Source: JAJYSO01 sp964579505 (GTDB lineage: Bacteria; Bacteroidota; Bacteroidia; Flavobacteriales; Flavobacteriaceae). Taken from it: 64,000 nucleotides of DNA. Location of the stretch: positions 3,003 through 67,002 of the forward strand of contig CAZOGC010000015.1 in NCBI GenBank assembly GCA_964579505.1, in the 5' to 3' direction. A program made the translations under genes and the position numbers. This document shows positions 41,996 to 50,866 of this stretch, one piece after another. Within the stretch, counting starts at the first letter, position 1. Every line of letters starts with the position of its first letter. Under the pieces are notes generated by a model. It did not search any database. It was not told the DNA's origin and saw nothing but the letters and a program-made list of their open reading frames with translations.

Positions 41996-44278
41996 ATGGA
42001 ATCCAATATTATTTTCCTTCCGATTGTGTTGGCCGTTTTAGGTCTTTTATTTATGATCTTTAAAGCGTCTAAAGTAAAAAAACAGTCGCCGGGTCATGGA
42101 AAAATGCAAAGCATTTCTGCCAGCATTAAGAAAGGAGCACTAGCATTTTTAAATGCAGAATACCGTCTATTATTAATTTATGTTGTGTTGGCTTCAATTG
42201 CCTTGTTTATTGTGTCTGAAGTGGTAGATACAACTAGCTGGCTCATCGTTCCGGCCTTTATTATTGGTGGGTTTTTCTCTGCCTTTGCCGGAAATATTGG
42301 TATGCGTATTGCTACTGAAGCAAATGCTAGAACTGCAGAAGCAGCTAAAACAAGTTTGCCTAAGGCTTTAAAAGTTTCTTTTAATGGAGGAACCGTAATG
42401 GGCTTAGGCGTTGCCGGCCTTGCTGTTTTGGGGTTGAGTTTGTTAACGATGTTCTTTATTAGTCAATTTGTAGGAAACTCAGCTAACTTGTATGATGATA
42501 TGACGATGGTGCTTGAAGCATTAGCCGGTTTCTCTATAGGGGCAGAATCTATTGCACTTTTTGCTCGTGTAGGAGGTGGTATTTATACAAAAGCTGCTGA
42601 TGTTGGTGCTGACTTAGTAGGAAAAGTAGAAGCAGGTATTCCGGAAGATGATCCAAGAAACCCGGCCACTATTGCCGATAACGTAGGCGATAACGTAGGT
42701 GATGTTGCCGGAATGGGAGCTGACTTATTTGGTAGTTATGTAGCTACAGTATTGGCCGCTATGGTTTTAGGAAATTATGTGATTCGTGATATGTCCTTAG
42801 ACGGAACGCCTTATACAGATGCTTTTAATAATATGGGTCCTATTTTGTTGCCATTGGTTATTGCCGGGGTAGGAATTTTAGCCTCAATTATTGGAACTTT
42901 CTTAGTAAAAATTAAATCAAATGATGCTCGTGAGCGCCAAGTACAAGCAGTACTAGATAGAGGTAACTGGACCGCTATTATTTTAACTTTAATTGCTAGT
43001 TTCTTTTTAATTCGTTGGATGCTTCCGGAGCACATTCAAACAAGCTTCTTTGGAGAAGGTGTAAAAACTATTGCTTCTATGAATGTATTTTGGGCGGCCG
43101 TAATTGGTTTAGCTGTTGGTGCTTTAATTACGGCAGTTACAGCATACTATACGAGTTTGGGTAAAAAACCGGTATTAAACATTGTGCGTAACTCTTCTAC
43201 CGGAGCTGCCACTAATATTATTGCTGGTTTGTCTGTAGGAATGAAATCAACTTGCGGATCAGTTATTTTGTTTGCGGGTGCTATTTATGGTTCTTATGAA
43301 TTGGCAGGGTTCTACGGAGTAGCTTTGGCGGCTTCTGCTATGATGGCCACCACGGCTATGCAGTTGGCGATAGATGCTTTTGGACCGATTGCCGATAATG
43401 CCGGTGGAGTGGCTGAAATGAGTGAATTGCCAAGCGAAGTTCGTGAACGCACTGATATTTTAGATTCTGTTGGTAACACTACAGCTGCTGTAGGAAAAGG
43501 TTTTGCCATTGCCTCCGCTGCATTAACAGCCTTGGCTTTGTTTGCTGCTTATATTACGTTTACCGGAATTGATGGAATTAATATCTATAAAGCAGATGTG
43601 TTAGCAGCATTGTTTATAGGCGCTATGATACCGGTTATCTTCTCTGCCTTGGCAATGGAATCTGTGGGAAAAGCAGCGATGAAAATGGTGCAGGAGGTAC
43701 GTCGCCAGTTTAAAGAAATTCCCGGAATTATGGAAGGAAAAGCAACTCCCGATTATGCAAGATGTGTAGATATTTCTACCAAAGCAGCCCTTCGCGAAAT
43801 GATTCTTCCAGGTTTGATTACTATTATTGTACCTATTATTATTGGATTAATTTTTGGTGCAGAACCACTTGGAGGCTATATGGCAGGAGTTTGCGTGTCT
43901 GGTGTAATGTGGGCTATTTTCCAAAATAATGCCGGTGGTGCTTGGGATAACGCAAAAAAATCTTTTGAAGCAGGAGTTGAGATAGAAGGTAAAATGACCT
44001 ATAAAGGTAGCGATGCACACAAAGCAGCTGTTATTGGTGATACCGTTGGCGATCCGTTTAAAGATACCTCTGGTCCTTCTATGAATATTTTAATTAAACT
44101 AACGTGTTTAGTGGCGCTTATTATGGCTCCACTTTTAGGAACTGAATACCATAAAAGTGAAGCTGAAAATACTACACAAGCGCAGGTAGAACAAGTTCAG
44201 AAAACTTCTACCACTCAGAAAGAGCAGGTAGAATTAACGACACTTAACAAAGAAAAGAAAGTGACTGAGGAGAAATAG
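41996..44278 (+). CDS. hppA: Membrane-bound K+-dependent ion-pumping pyrophosphatase
   Basis: Uses PPi hydrolysis to pump Na+ and/or H+ out of the cytoplasm. About 16 helices. The pyrophosphate site shows DVGADLVGKVEAGIPEDDPR and TIADNVGDNVGDVAGMGADL, and later DNAGGVAEMS and KAAVIGDTVGDPFKDTSGPS. GNTTAAVGKG has Ala where K+-independent enzymes have Lys, indicating the K+-dependent class. The ion pumped is not decidable by eye. 760 residues, including a hydrophilic Gln/Thr/Glu/Lys tail of about 45 residues after the last helix. A terminator follows. Confidence 0.96.
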   Translation: MESNIIFLPIVLAVLGLLFMIFKASKVKKQSPGHGKMQSISASIKKGALAFLNAEYRLLLIYVVLASIALFIVSEVVDTTSWLIVPAFIIGGFFSAFAGNIGMRIATEANARTAEAAKTSLPKALKVSFNGGTVMGLGVAGLAVLGLSLLTMFFISQFVGNSANLYDDMTMVLEALAGFSIGAESIALFARVGGGIYTKAADVGADLVGKVEAGIPEDDPRNPATIADNVGDNVGDVAGMGADLFGSYVATVLAAMVLGNYVIRDMSLDGTPYTDAFNNMGPILLPLVIAGVGILASIIGTFLVKIKSNDARERQVQAVLDRGNWTAIILTLIASFFLIRWMLPEHIQTSFFGEGVKTIASMNVFWAAVIGLAVGALITAVTAYYTSLGKKPVLNIVRNSSTGAATNIIAGLSVGMKSTCGSVILFAGAIYGSYELAGFYGVALAASAMMATTAMQLAIDAFGPIADNAGGVAEMSELPSEVRERTDILDSVGNTTAAVGKGFAIASAALTALALFAAYITFTGIDGINIYKADVLAALFIGAMIPVIFSALAMESVGKAAMKMVQEVRRQFKEIPGIMEGKATPDYARCVDISTKAALREMILPGLITIIVPIIIGLIFGAEPLGGYMAGVCVSGVMWAIFQNNAGGAWDNAKKSFEAGVEIEGKMTYKGSDAHKAAVIGDTVGDPFKDTSGPSMNILIKLTCLVALIMAPLLGTEYHKSEAENTTQAQVEQVQKTSTTQKEQVELTTLNKEKKVTEEK

Positions 44279-44312
44279 AAAAATAGATTTTTTCTTATAT
44301 AATTTTATAAAT

Positions 44313-44342
44313 AAATCCCTGAGAATATTTTCCCGGGGATTT
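44313..44342 (+). terminator. Terminator of hppA
   Basis: AAATCCC/GGGATTT stem with a 16-nt interior that can extend pairing, followed by a run of T. Confidence 0.8.
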
Positions 44343-44530
44343 TTTTTTATGTAATTACGTGGCTTCGTACTTAATTGAGCCTAACTAGGTTTTTTATCAA
44401 CAGATGATTTTTACGACATTATGAGGTTGAAACATAAGAATTACTTTTACATACAGAATACCGGGCAATCAAACACAAACAAAATTTAATACATGGTGTT
44501 CTTGCTGTACGTTAAATAAAGACATAAAAA

Positions 44531-44553
44531 AACCATGAGGTTAGGTCATGGTT
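44531..44553 (-). terminator. Terminator of the pfkA-gapA-kinase operon
   Basis: AACCATGA/TCATGGTT stem, 7-nt loop, followed by TTTTT on the minus strand; 32 bp after the kinase stop. Confidence 0.75.
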
Positions 44554-44584
44554 CTTTATATTATAATAACAAGCTATATTTCTT

Positions 44585-45457
44585 TTAATCTACTGCCAAC
44601 TCAGTTCTTATTTTTTGTTGAAAATAGCGCGTTAGCCCTTCAATGGGGCGCCACACCACATTCCCTAGGGTATATCCGCGCTCTTCTAAAACTTCAGCAA
44701 TTACCTCTTTAGAGAAATGTGCTATAGATCCTATAAAATGTATAGGCACTTCTTTGGCCTGTGGAATATTGCTAATCCAATTATCAACAAAAACCTCAAA
44801 CTCCCGCTTTACCATTTTTTTTAAAAAGTCAGGTAATGGGTCGTGTTTAAAGATAAACCCGGCAAATTTGGCCAAATATGCATTGGCATTTTGATGCTTA
44901 TAGATATTGTTTTTAATGTTTTGAGGAGAGAGGTTAAACTCTTCTTCAAAACGTTTAGCCAAATCTTCAGGCATCTGATGGTAAAAATAGGCGCGTAACA
45001 TTACTTTACCCAAATAACTACCACTGGCTTCATCCATAATCATGTATCCCAAAGAGGGGCAAGGCACTTCTACACGTTTTTTCCCATCAAAATAACACGC
45101 ATTAGAGCCGGTGCCCATAATACAGACAATTCCGGGATCTGTAGTTGCCGATAAACAAGCCGCTAGAAGATCTTCTTCAACTTCACATTTGGCATGTCTG
45201 AAATATTTTTCTAAAAACCGTTTAAGTCGAAGTTTATTTTCTTCGGTTCCACACCCAGATCCATAAAAATAAACCCGTTCAACCCCTTGACTGATGTGCG
45301 AAATTTCTTCGCTTTCAGCTATACGCTTGTGTAGTTTTTGCGTGGTGAGCACATCTGGGTTTAATCCCTTGGTTTTTGCTTTAAAGACTTCGTTTCCGTC
45401 GTGGTCAAGCGCTACCCAGTGGCATTTAGTTGACCCGCCATCAGCAATAAGAATCAT
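44585..45457 (-). CDS. BadF/BadG-family sugar kinase (probably N-acetylglucosamine kinase type)
   Basis: ASKHA-fold kinase. Phosphate-1 loop LIADGGSTKCHWVALD (residues 3-18), adenosine and phosphate-2 region GIVCIMGTGSNACYFDG near residue 112, then GYMIMDEASGSYLGK. 290 residues, the compact Bacteroidota form. Third gene of an operon with pfkA and gapA, 13 bp after gapA, so its product likely enters glycolysis. GlcNAc is the likely substrate from the family; muropeptide-derived sugars are also possible. Confidence 0.82.
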   Translation of the reverse strand: MILIADGGSTKCHWVALDHDGNEVFKAKTKGLNPDVLTTQKLHKRIAESEEISHISQGVERVYFYGSGCGTEENKLRLKRFLEKYFRHAKCEVEEDLLAACLSATTDPGIVCIMGTGSNACYFDGKKRVEVPCPSLGYMIMDEASGSYLGKVMLRAYFYHQMPEDLAKRFEEEFNLSPQNIKNNIYKHQNANAYLAKFAGFIFKHDPLPDFLKKMVKREFEVFVDNWISNIPQAKEVPIHFIGSIAHFSKEVIAEVLEERGYTLGNVVWRPIEGLTRYFQQKIRTELAVD

Positions 45458-45470
45458 AGTGGTCGATTAT

Positions 45471-46478
45471 TTAGTTTAAAGAGGTTACATACATGGCCAT
45501 GTCTACTAATCTGCTGGCATAACCAAATTCGTTATCATACCAAGCCACTAATTTAAAGAAATTAGTATTAAGTTCCATGCTGGCTGAGGCATCGAATATA
45601 CAACTATGTGAGTCAGAAACAAAATCTTGAGAAACTACTTCGTCTTCGGTATAGTCTAAGAAACCTTTTAACTCGCCATCTGCTTTGGTTTTGATAACTT
45701 TTTTAATTTCTTCTAAAGAGGTAGATTTTTCTGTACGCATCGTTAAGTCAACTACAGAAACATCGTTAGAAGGAACCCGGAAAGCCATTCCGGTAAGTTT
45801 TCCTTCAAGTTCAGGAATCACTTTAGTAACAGCTATAGCAGCCCCAGTAGAGGTAGGAATAATGTTGTTTAAAGCAGAACGACCTATGCGATAATTCTTT
45901 TTAGAAGGAGCGTCTACGGTAGATTGTGTAGATGTTGTGGCATGTACAGTAGTTAGCAGTCCTTCGGCAATTCCGAAGTGGTCATTTACTACTTTTGCTA
46001 AAACGGCTAAGCAGTTGGTTGTACATGAGGCGTTAGAAACAATTTTTGCATTGGTAGGCACCTCTTTGTGATTAACTCCCATAACATAAGTAGGTGCATC
46101 TTTAGATGGAGCAGAAATCACTACTTTTTTAGCGCCGGCTTTAAGGTGCGCTGAAGCTTGTGCGTGCGATTTAAAAATACCGGTACATTCTAACACTACA
46201 TCGGCATTAACGGCATTCCAAGCCAAGTTTTCCGGATTGGTTTCTGCAGTTACGCGTATGGTGTTTCCATTTACAACTAAGTTACCGTCTACAACTGTAA
46301 TAGATCCTTTAAAACGGCCATGAACCGTGTCATATTTTAATAAATAAGCGAGTTGTTCAACCGGAACTAGGTCATTAATAGCTACAATATTTACATTTTC
46401 TTTCTGACTGGCAATGCGAAAAGCAATGCGACCAATACGGCCAAAACCGTTAATGGCTAAATTGATTTTTTTATTCAT
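45471..46478 (-). CDS. gapA: Glyceraldehyde-3-phosphate dehydrogenase
   Basis: NAD-dependent glycolytic enzyme. Nucleotide fold INGFGRIGRIAFRIA, NAD-type AINDLVPVEQLAYLLKYDTV, active site SNASCTTNCLAVLAK (Cys near residue 150), and WYDNEFGYASRLVD. 335 residues. Sits 8 bp after pfkA, so co-transcribed. Unlike some Bacteroidota GAPDHs it has no long extension. Confidence 0.97.
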   Translation of the reverse strand: MNKKINLAINGFGRIGRIAFRIASQKENVNIVAINDLVPVEQLAYLLKYDTVHGRFKGSITVVDGNLVVNGNTIRVTAETNPENLAWNAVNADVVLECTGIFKSHAQASAHLKAGAKKVVISAPSKDAPTYVMGVNHKEVPTNAKIVSNASCTTNCLAVLAKVVNDHFGIAEGLLTTVHATTSTQSTVDAPSKKNYRIGRSALNNIIPTSTGAAIAVTKVIPELEGKLTGMAFRVPSNDVSVVDLTMRTEKSTSLEEIKKVIKTKADGELKGFLDYTEDEVVSQDFVSDSHSCIFDASASMELNTNFFKLVAWYDNEFGYASRLVDMAMYVTSLN

Positions 46479-46486
46479 AATATTTA

Positions 46487-47473
46487 TTAGAATGATGTGA
46501 TATCCGCTACTCGTAACAAATCTAAATCGACTTTTCCTTCCCCAGAAAGGTTACCTTTTAACGGAATCTTGATTAATGTTCTGTTTTTAATGCCAATCAT
46601 TGCATTGGCTTCCTTATCGAGAAGTGTCTCGACAGCTTTAATACCCATTCGGCTAGCCAACACACGGTCAAAGCAGCTGGGAGCGCCGCCTCGTTGTACA
46701 TGCCCTAATACAGTTACACGCACTTCATAGTTGGTAAGATGGGTTTTGATGTAATCGGCGAGTTCGAAGATGCTTTTCCCCGTTTTTTCGCCTTCAGAAA
46801 CTACTACGATACTAGACGTTTTTCCTGATTTTCGGCTGTGTTTTAGGGAGGCAATGAGTCGTTCCGTTCCCAAATTTTTCTCCGGAATCAGAATTTCTTC
46901 GGCTCCGGCACCTATACCAGCATTTAGCGCTAAATCACCGGCATCTCGCCCCATTACTTCTACTAAGAATAAACGATTGTGAGAATTAGCCGTATCTCTA
47001 ATTTTATCGATGGCTTCTACAACGGTGTTTAAGGCAGTGTCGTAGCCAATAGTGTAGTCTGTACCAAGAATATCATTATCTATGGTGGCCGGAATACCAA
47101 TAATAGGAAATTGATGTTCTTTATAGAAAATCTCGGCTCCTTTAAAGGTACCATTTCCGCCAATAGTTACCAAAGCATCTATTCCTTCTTCTTGTAAATT
47201 GTTGTAAGCTATTTGACGCCCTTCAGAAGTACGAAACCTTTCTGATCTTGTTGATTTTAAAAAAGTACCCCCACGATTGATAATATTTCGTACTGAACGA
47301 GCATTTAGACTTTTAAAATCTTTTTCAATAAGTCCTTCGTAACCGCGATATATACCGGAGCACTTTACGTTGTAGTAGGCACAACTTCGTACCACGGCAC
47401 GAATGGCAGCATTCATCCCGGGAGAATCTCCTCCTGATGTCAATACTGCAATGTGTTCAGGCTTTTTGTTCAT
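46487..47473 (-). CDS. pfkA: 6-phosphofructokinase
   Basis: Phosphorylates fructose-6-phosphate, the committed glycolytic step. ATP loop TSGGDSPGMNAAIRAVVR (near residue 12), GYDTALNTVVEAIDKIRD, MGRDAG and VLGHVQRGGAPSCFDR are typical. Two active-site changes: the usual GGDG is GGNG (TIGGNGTFKGAEI, E. coli Asp103 position), and the usual PGTIDND is PATIDNDIL (Gly124 position). The catalytic TIDND aspartates are kept. 328 residues. First gene of the glycolytic operon. Confidence 0.93.
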   Translation of the reverse strand: MNKKPEHIAVLTSGGDSPGMNAAIRAVVRSCAYYNVKCSGIYRGYEGLIEKDFKSLNARSVRNIINRGGTFLKSTRSERFRTSEGRQIAYNNLQEEGIDALVTIGGNGTFKGAEIFYKEHQFPIIGIPATIDNDILGTDYTIGYDTALNTVVEAIDKIRDTANSHNRLFLVEVMGRDAGDLALNAGIGAGAEEILIPEKNLGTERLIASLKHSRKSGKTSSIVVVSEGEKTGKSIFELADYIKTHLTNYEVRVTVLGHVQRGGAPSCFDRVLASRMGIKAVETLLDKEANAMIGIKNRTLIKIPLKGNLSGEGKVDLDLLRVADITSF

Positions 47474-47502
47474 AGTCTTACTGTTTTTATATTCGTAAAA
47501 AA

Positions 47503-47525
47503 TACACTCATTTTTAAGGAGTGTA
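47503..47525 (-). terminator. Terminator of ilvE
   Basis: TACACTC/GAGTGTA stem with a 9-nt loop, followed by TTTTTT on the minus strand. It lies 148 bp after the ilvE stop, between ilvE and pfkA. Confidence 0.6.
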
Positions 47526-47672
47526 TACTATTTTTACTTTCTATATTGAAAGATGTTAAAAAACAACTCTCAAATAAAACACTTTTCCCTCATAAAACAG
47601 AGGAAAAAGCGTGAAAGTTTAGTTAAAATATAATTTTATAAAATAGATGAACTAAAAAGCGTTAGGGTAGGC

Positions 47673-48746
47673 TTATTTGATTTCGTATAACCAACCGTAT
47701 GAATCTTCGGCTCGGTGGTATTGAATGTCTTGAAGTATGGCTTTTAGTTTTGGGCCATAAGGGTTTTCTACATGGGGTAGTTCGTGGTATTTTTCTTTGT
47801 AACCAAACCCAATAAATGGAACAACGGTTGCTGCAGTACCGGAACCAAAAATTTCTTTTAGCTCTCCATTTTTTTCTCCTTCAAGGAGTTCTTGTACGCT
47901 AATGCGACGCACTTCTACCTTTATGCCGTTATCTTTGGCTAGTTGAATAATACTTTTGCGCGTAATACCATCTAGTATACGGTCGTTATTTGGGGCAGTA
48001 ATTAGGGTATCTCCAATACGAAAAAAAACATTCATCGTTCCAGCTTCTTCCATATATTCGTGAGTACTAGAATCTGTCCAGATAATTTGTTTATAGCCTT
48101 TCTCTTTGGCTAATTTTGTAGGATAGAAAGAAGACCCATAGTTGCCACCGGCTTTTACAAAACCTACCCCACCGTCAGCAGAACGGCTAAAACGGTCTTG
48201 TACTAAAACTTTCATTCCTTCACTTCCTTCGGTATAATATGCTTTAACGGGGCTGTTAATAATAACAACTCGATACTCTGTAGATGGAGAGGCGGCTACC
48301 TGATTCTCTATACCAATAGCAAAAGGACGAATGTATAAAGAGTATCCTTCTTTGTTTAAAACCCAATCACTATCCAATTTCATAAGAATATCTAATGCCC
48401 CAAAAAAGTATTCTTTCGGAAATTCCGGCATGCACATGCGTTTACAAGACTTGTTGAATCGTGCAAAATTCTGATCCGGGCGGAATAACCAAATTTTGCC
48501 TTTATTGTCTTTAAAAGCTTTCATTCCTTCAAAAATACTTTGTCCGTAGTGGAATATCTTTGAAGCCGGATCTAGACTCATAGGGCCATATGGTTTAATC
48601 TCAGGGGTCTGCCATTTGCCATCTTTGTAATCGCAAATTAACATGTGGTCGGTATAAAACTTTCCAAAGCCGGGTTCACTTAAATCGGTTTGATCTAATC
48701 GTGATTGGCTTGTTTTTGTAATAGAAAAATCGTTAATAGTGTACAT
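47673..48746 (-). CDS. ilvE: Branched-chain amino acid aminotransferase
   Basis: PLP enzyme of fold type IV for the last step of Leu/Ile/Val synthesis and the first of their breakdown. IFHYGQSIFEGMKAF near residue 85, the PLP lysine in GFVKAGGNYGSS (near residue 197), MEEAGTMNVFF and FGSGTAATVVPFIGF. 357 residues, the larger type II size shared with eukaryotic BCATs. Single gene. Confidence 0.95.
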   Translation of the reverse strand: MYTINDFSITKTSQSRLDQTDLSEPGFGKFYTDHMLICDYKDGKWQTPEIKPYGPMSLDPASKIFHYGQSIFEGMKAFKDNKGKIWLFRPDQNFARFNKSCKRMCMPEFPKEYFFGALDILMKLDSDWVLNKEGYSLYIRPFAIGIENQVAASPSTEYRVVIINSPVKAYYTEGSEGMKVLVQDRFSRSADGGVGFVKAGGNYGSSFYPTKLAKEKGYKQIIWTDSSTHEYMEEAGTMNVFFRIGDTLITAPNNDRILDGITRKSIIQLAKDNGIKVEVRRISVQELLEGEKNGELKEIFGSGTAATVVPFIGFGYKEKYHELPHVENPYGPKLKAILQDIQYHRAEDSYGWLYEIK

Positions 48747-49053
48747 TAATTTTGTTTTTTTACGAGAGCAAAAACGCGTGAATCGGTCAATTTTGAATAA
48801 TCTACTCTTGCTCTTTATTTTGGAGGCTTAAATTTACAAAATTTCAATCACATGAAGTGCATAATAATGTTAATACTTTTTAATTAAATTTACGGTAACC
48901 AGCTATATTAAAAAAATTATGATTCATGAATTTTTATTTTGCTTATATGATAATTTTATTGTTTATAATTTATTAAAATGACATGGTTGGGTGCGAAATA
49001 TTTTAAATTAGTTTTAAGAGGAAGATTAGAATTAGTTAAATAAAGTTTGTCGT
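48747..49053. other. AT-rich spacer between divergent ilvE and mnmD-like genes
   Basis: About 300 bp holding the two opposed promoters. No hairpin, small gene or repeat recognised, apart from the -7 element at its right end. Confidence 0.5.
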
Positions 49054-49061
49054 TACCTTTG
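49054..49061 (+). promoter_or_regulatory. Promoter -7 element for the mnmD-like gene
   Basis: TACCTTTG (exact TAnnTTTG), 19 bp before the ATG at 49081. Confidence 0.45.
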
Positions 49062-49080
49062 TATTTAATTGAATACTTGT

Positions 49081-49764
49081 ATGAAAAGAGAAGTTTTTGT
49101 GACAGAAGATGGGTCAACTAGTTTACGAATACCCGAATGGGATGAACAATACCACTCTAAACACGGAGCTATTCAGGAGGCTAACCATGTGTATATCAGT
49201 ACAGGCCTCACATATTTTATAGAAAATAAGTATTCAGATTATCCGATTAATATTTTGGAAGTGGGGTTAGGTACCGGATTGAATGCTCTATTAACAGCTC
49301 TTTATGCAGAACAACATACCATACCTATAAATTATAATGCATTAGAGGCATACCCATTATCAGAAAAAGAGTGGCAATCGTTAAATTATCCTACTTGCTT
49401 ATCCGAGGCGCATGCGCAAACAATTTTAGAAAAAATACATCGAGCCGATTGGGGAGTACGAGTGCAAATTTCTCCGTATTTCCAATTAAAAAAAGAACAA
49501 AAGCTATTTCAAGATTTTTCGGAAAAAGCAACAACAGACCTTATTTATTTTGATGCTTTTGGTCCTCAGGTACAACCGGAACTGTGGACGAGTTTTATTT
49601 TTAAAGCAATGTATAAGGCACTAAAAGAAAGGGGAGTATTAACCACTTATTCTGCTAAAGGAAGTGTGCGTAGAACATTGCAATCTGTGGGCTTTACAGT
49701 AGAACGGCTTCCGGGTCCCCCGGGAAAACGAGAAATGCTGCGCGCTGTAAAAGCGCCTTTATAA
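49081..49764 (+). CDS. mnmD: tRNA wobble-uridine methyltransferase, MnmD type
   Basis: Stand-alone homologue of the MnmC methyltransferase domain (DUF752), which methylates nm5s2U at position 34 of some tRNAs. SLRIPEWDEQYHSKHGA near the N-terminus, AdoMet loop ILEVGLGTGLNALLT (near residue 62), DLIYFDAFGPQVQPELW near residue 156 and the C-terminal LPGPPGKREMLRA are family hallmarks. 227 residues from the ATG 49081; a TTG at 49069 is less likely. No oxidase domain is present. Confidence 0.88.
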   Translation: MKREVFVTEDGSTSLRIPEWDEQYHSKHGAIQEANHVYISTGLTYFIENKYSDYPINILEVGLGTGLNALLTALYAEQHTIPINYNALEAYPLSEKEWQSLNYPTCLSEAHAQTILEKIHRADWGVRVQISPYFQLKKEQKLFQDFSEKATTDLIYFDAFGPQVQPELWTSFIFKAMYKALKERGVLTTYSAKGSVRRTLQSVGFTVERLPGPPGKREMLRAVKAPL

Positions 49765-49782
49765 GGAAAGAAATAGAGAAAA

Positions 49783-49815
49783 TTGAAACAAACCCTTGTT
49801 AAACTATTATTTTTG
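49783..49815 (+). promoter_or_regulatory. Promoter of the galT-galK-galM operon
   Basis: TTG at 49783-49785, 22 bp, then TATTTTTG at 49808-49815 (TAnnTTTG), 13 bp before the ATG. This is the best -33/-7 pair seen in the window. Confidence 0.6.
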
Positions 49816-49828
49816 AAAAAATTATATA

Positions 49829-50863
49829 ATGATGGAGTCTGAATTTCCTCACATGCGTGTCAATATTCTTACCGGAGAAAAAGTGTTGGTTTCTCCTCAT
49901 CGCAGTAAACGCCCTTGGCAAGGCAAGAAGGAGGAGGCTCATGTAGTCGTAAAAAAACCGTACGAGCCACAATGTTATTTGTGTCCCGGTAATAAACGAG
50001 CTGGTGGAGCACAAAACCCAAATTATAAACAAAACTTCACCTTTGTAAATGATTATTCGGCATTGTTGCCCGAGAGAAGAGAAGATGTTGATAAAAAAGA
50101 TGATATACTTATAGAAGAGAGTATACGTGGTATATGCAAGGTGTTGGTGTTTACGCCTCGTCATGATTTGACTTTGGCAACGATGCCCGAAAAAGATATA
50201 CAAACCGTAGTACAATTATGGAGTGATGAGTTTGAAGAACTTCGAAAAAAAAGCTGGATTAAATATATTCAAATATTTGAAAATAAAGGAGCCATAATGG
50301 GGTGCAGTAACCCACATCCACATGGACAGGTTTGGGCACAAGATCAACTGCCGGTTGAAGTGACAAAAGAAACCACACAACAAAAAAAGTATTTTGAGAA
50401 GCACCATAAGACGCTGTTGAGTGCTTATTTATCGATAGAATGCAAAAAAGAAAAGAGAATTATCTTTCAAAACGATTCTTTTGTGGTGTTGGTGCCATTT
50501 TGGGCTGCCTGGCCCTATGAGACTATGGTTGTGGCGAAACGTTCAGTACAGTATATAACGCAATTTACGCCTGCAGAGAAAGCCGATTTAGCACGAGCAT
50601 TAAAAGTATTAACGGTTAAATACGACAATCTTTTTGAGACGTCGTTTCCGTATTCTGCCGGTATTCATCAGGCTCCGGTAAATGATGGAGAGCACCCTGA
50701 ATGGCATTGGCATATGCATTTTTATCCGCCTTTATTGCGATCGGCTACTGTAAAAAAGTTTATGGTAGGTTATGAGATGATGGCTAATCCGCAACGCGAT
50801 ATTACCGCAGAACTGGCAGCGCAACAATTACAAAATTTATCAACTACTCATTACAGTCTTTAG
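49829..50863 (+). CDS. galT: Galactose-1-phosphate uridylyltransferase
   Basis: Second Leloir step: exchanges UMP between UDP-glucose and galactose-1-phosphate. Zn site PQCYLCPGNKRAGG (near residue 50) and the nucleophile NPHPHGQVWAQ (near residue 158). HPEWHWHMHFYPPLLRS is the second metal-binding stretch. 344 residues. First gene of galT-galK-galM. Two ATGs are adjacent at the start; either is possible. Confidence 0.96.
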   Translation: MMESEFPHMRVNILTGEKVLVSPHRSKRPWQGKKEEAHVVVKKPYEPQCYLCPGNKRAGGAQNPNYKQNFTFVNDYSALLPERREDVDKKDDILIEESIRGICKVLVFTPRHDLTLATMPEKDIQTVVQLWSDEFEELRKKSWIKYIQIFENKGAIMGCSNPHPHGQVWAQDQLPVEVTKETTQQKKYFEKHHKTLLSAYLSIECKKEKRIIFQNDSFVVLVPFWAAWPYETMVVAKRSVQYITQFTPAEKADLARALKVLTVKYDNLFETSFPYSAGIHQAPVNDGEHPEWHWHMHFYPPLLRSATVKKFMVGYEMMANPQRDITAELAAQQLQNLSTTHYSL

Positions 50864-50866
50864 AAT

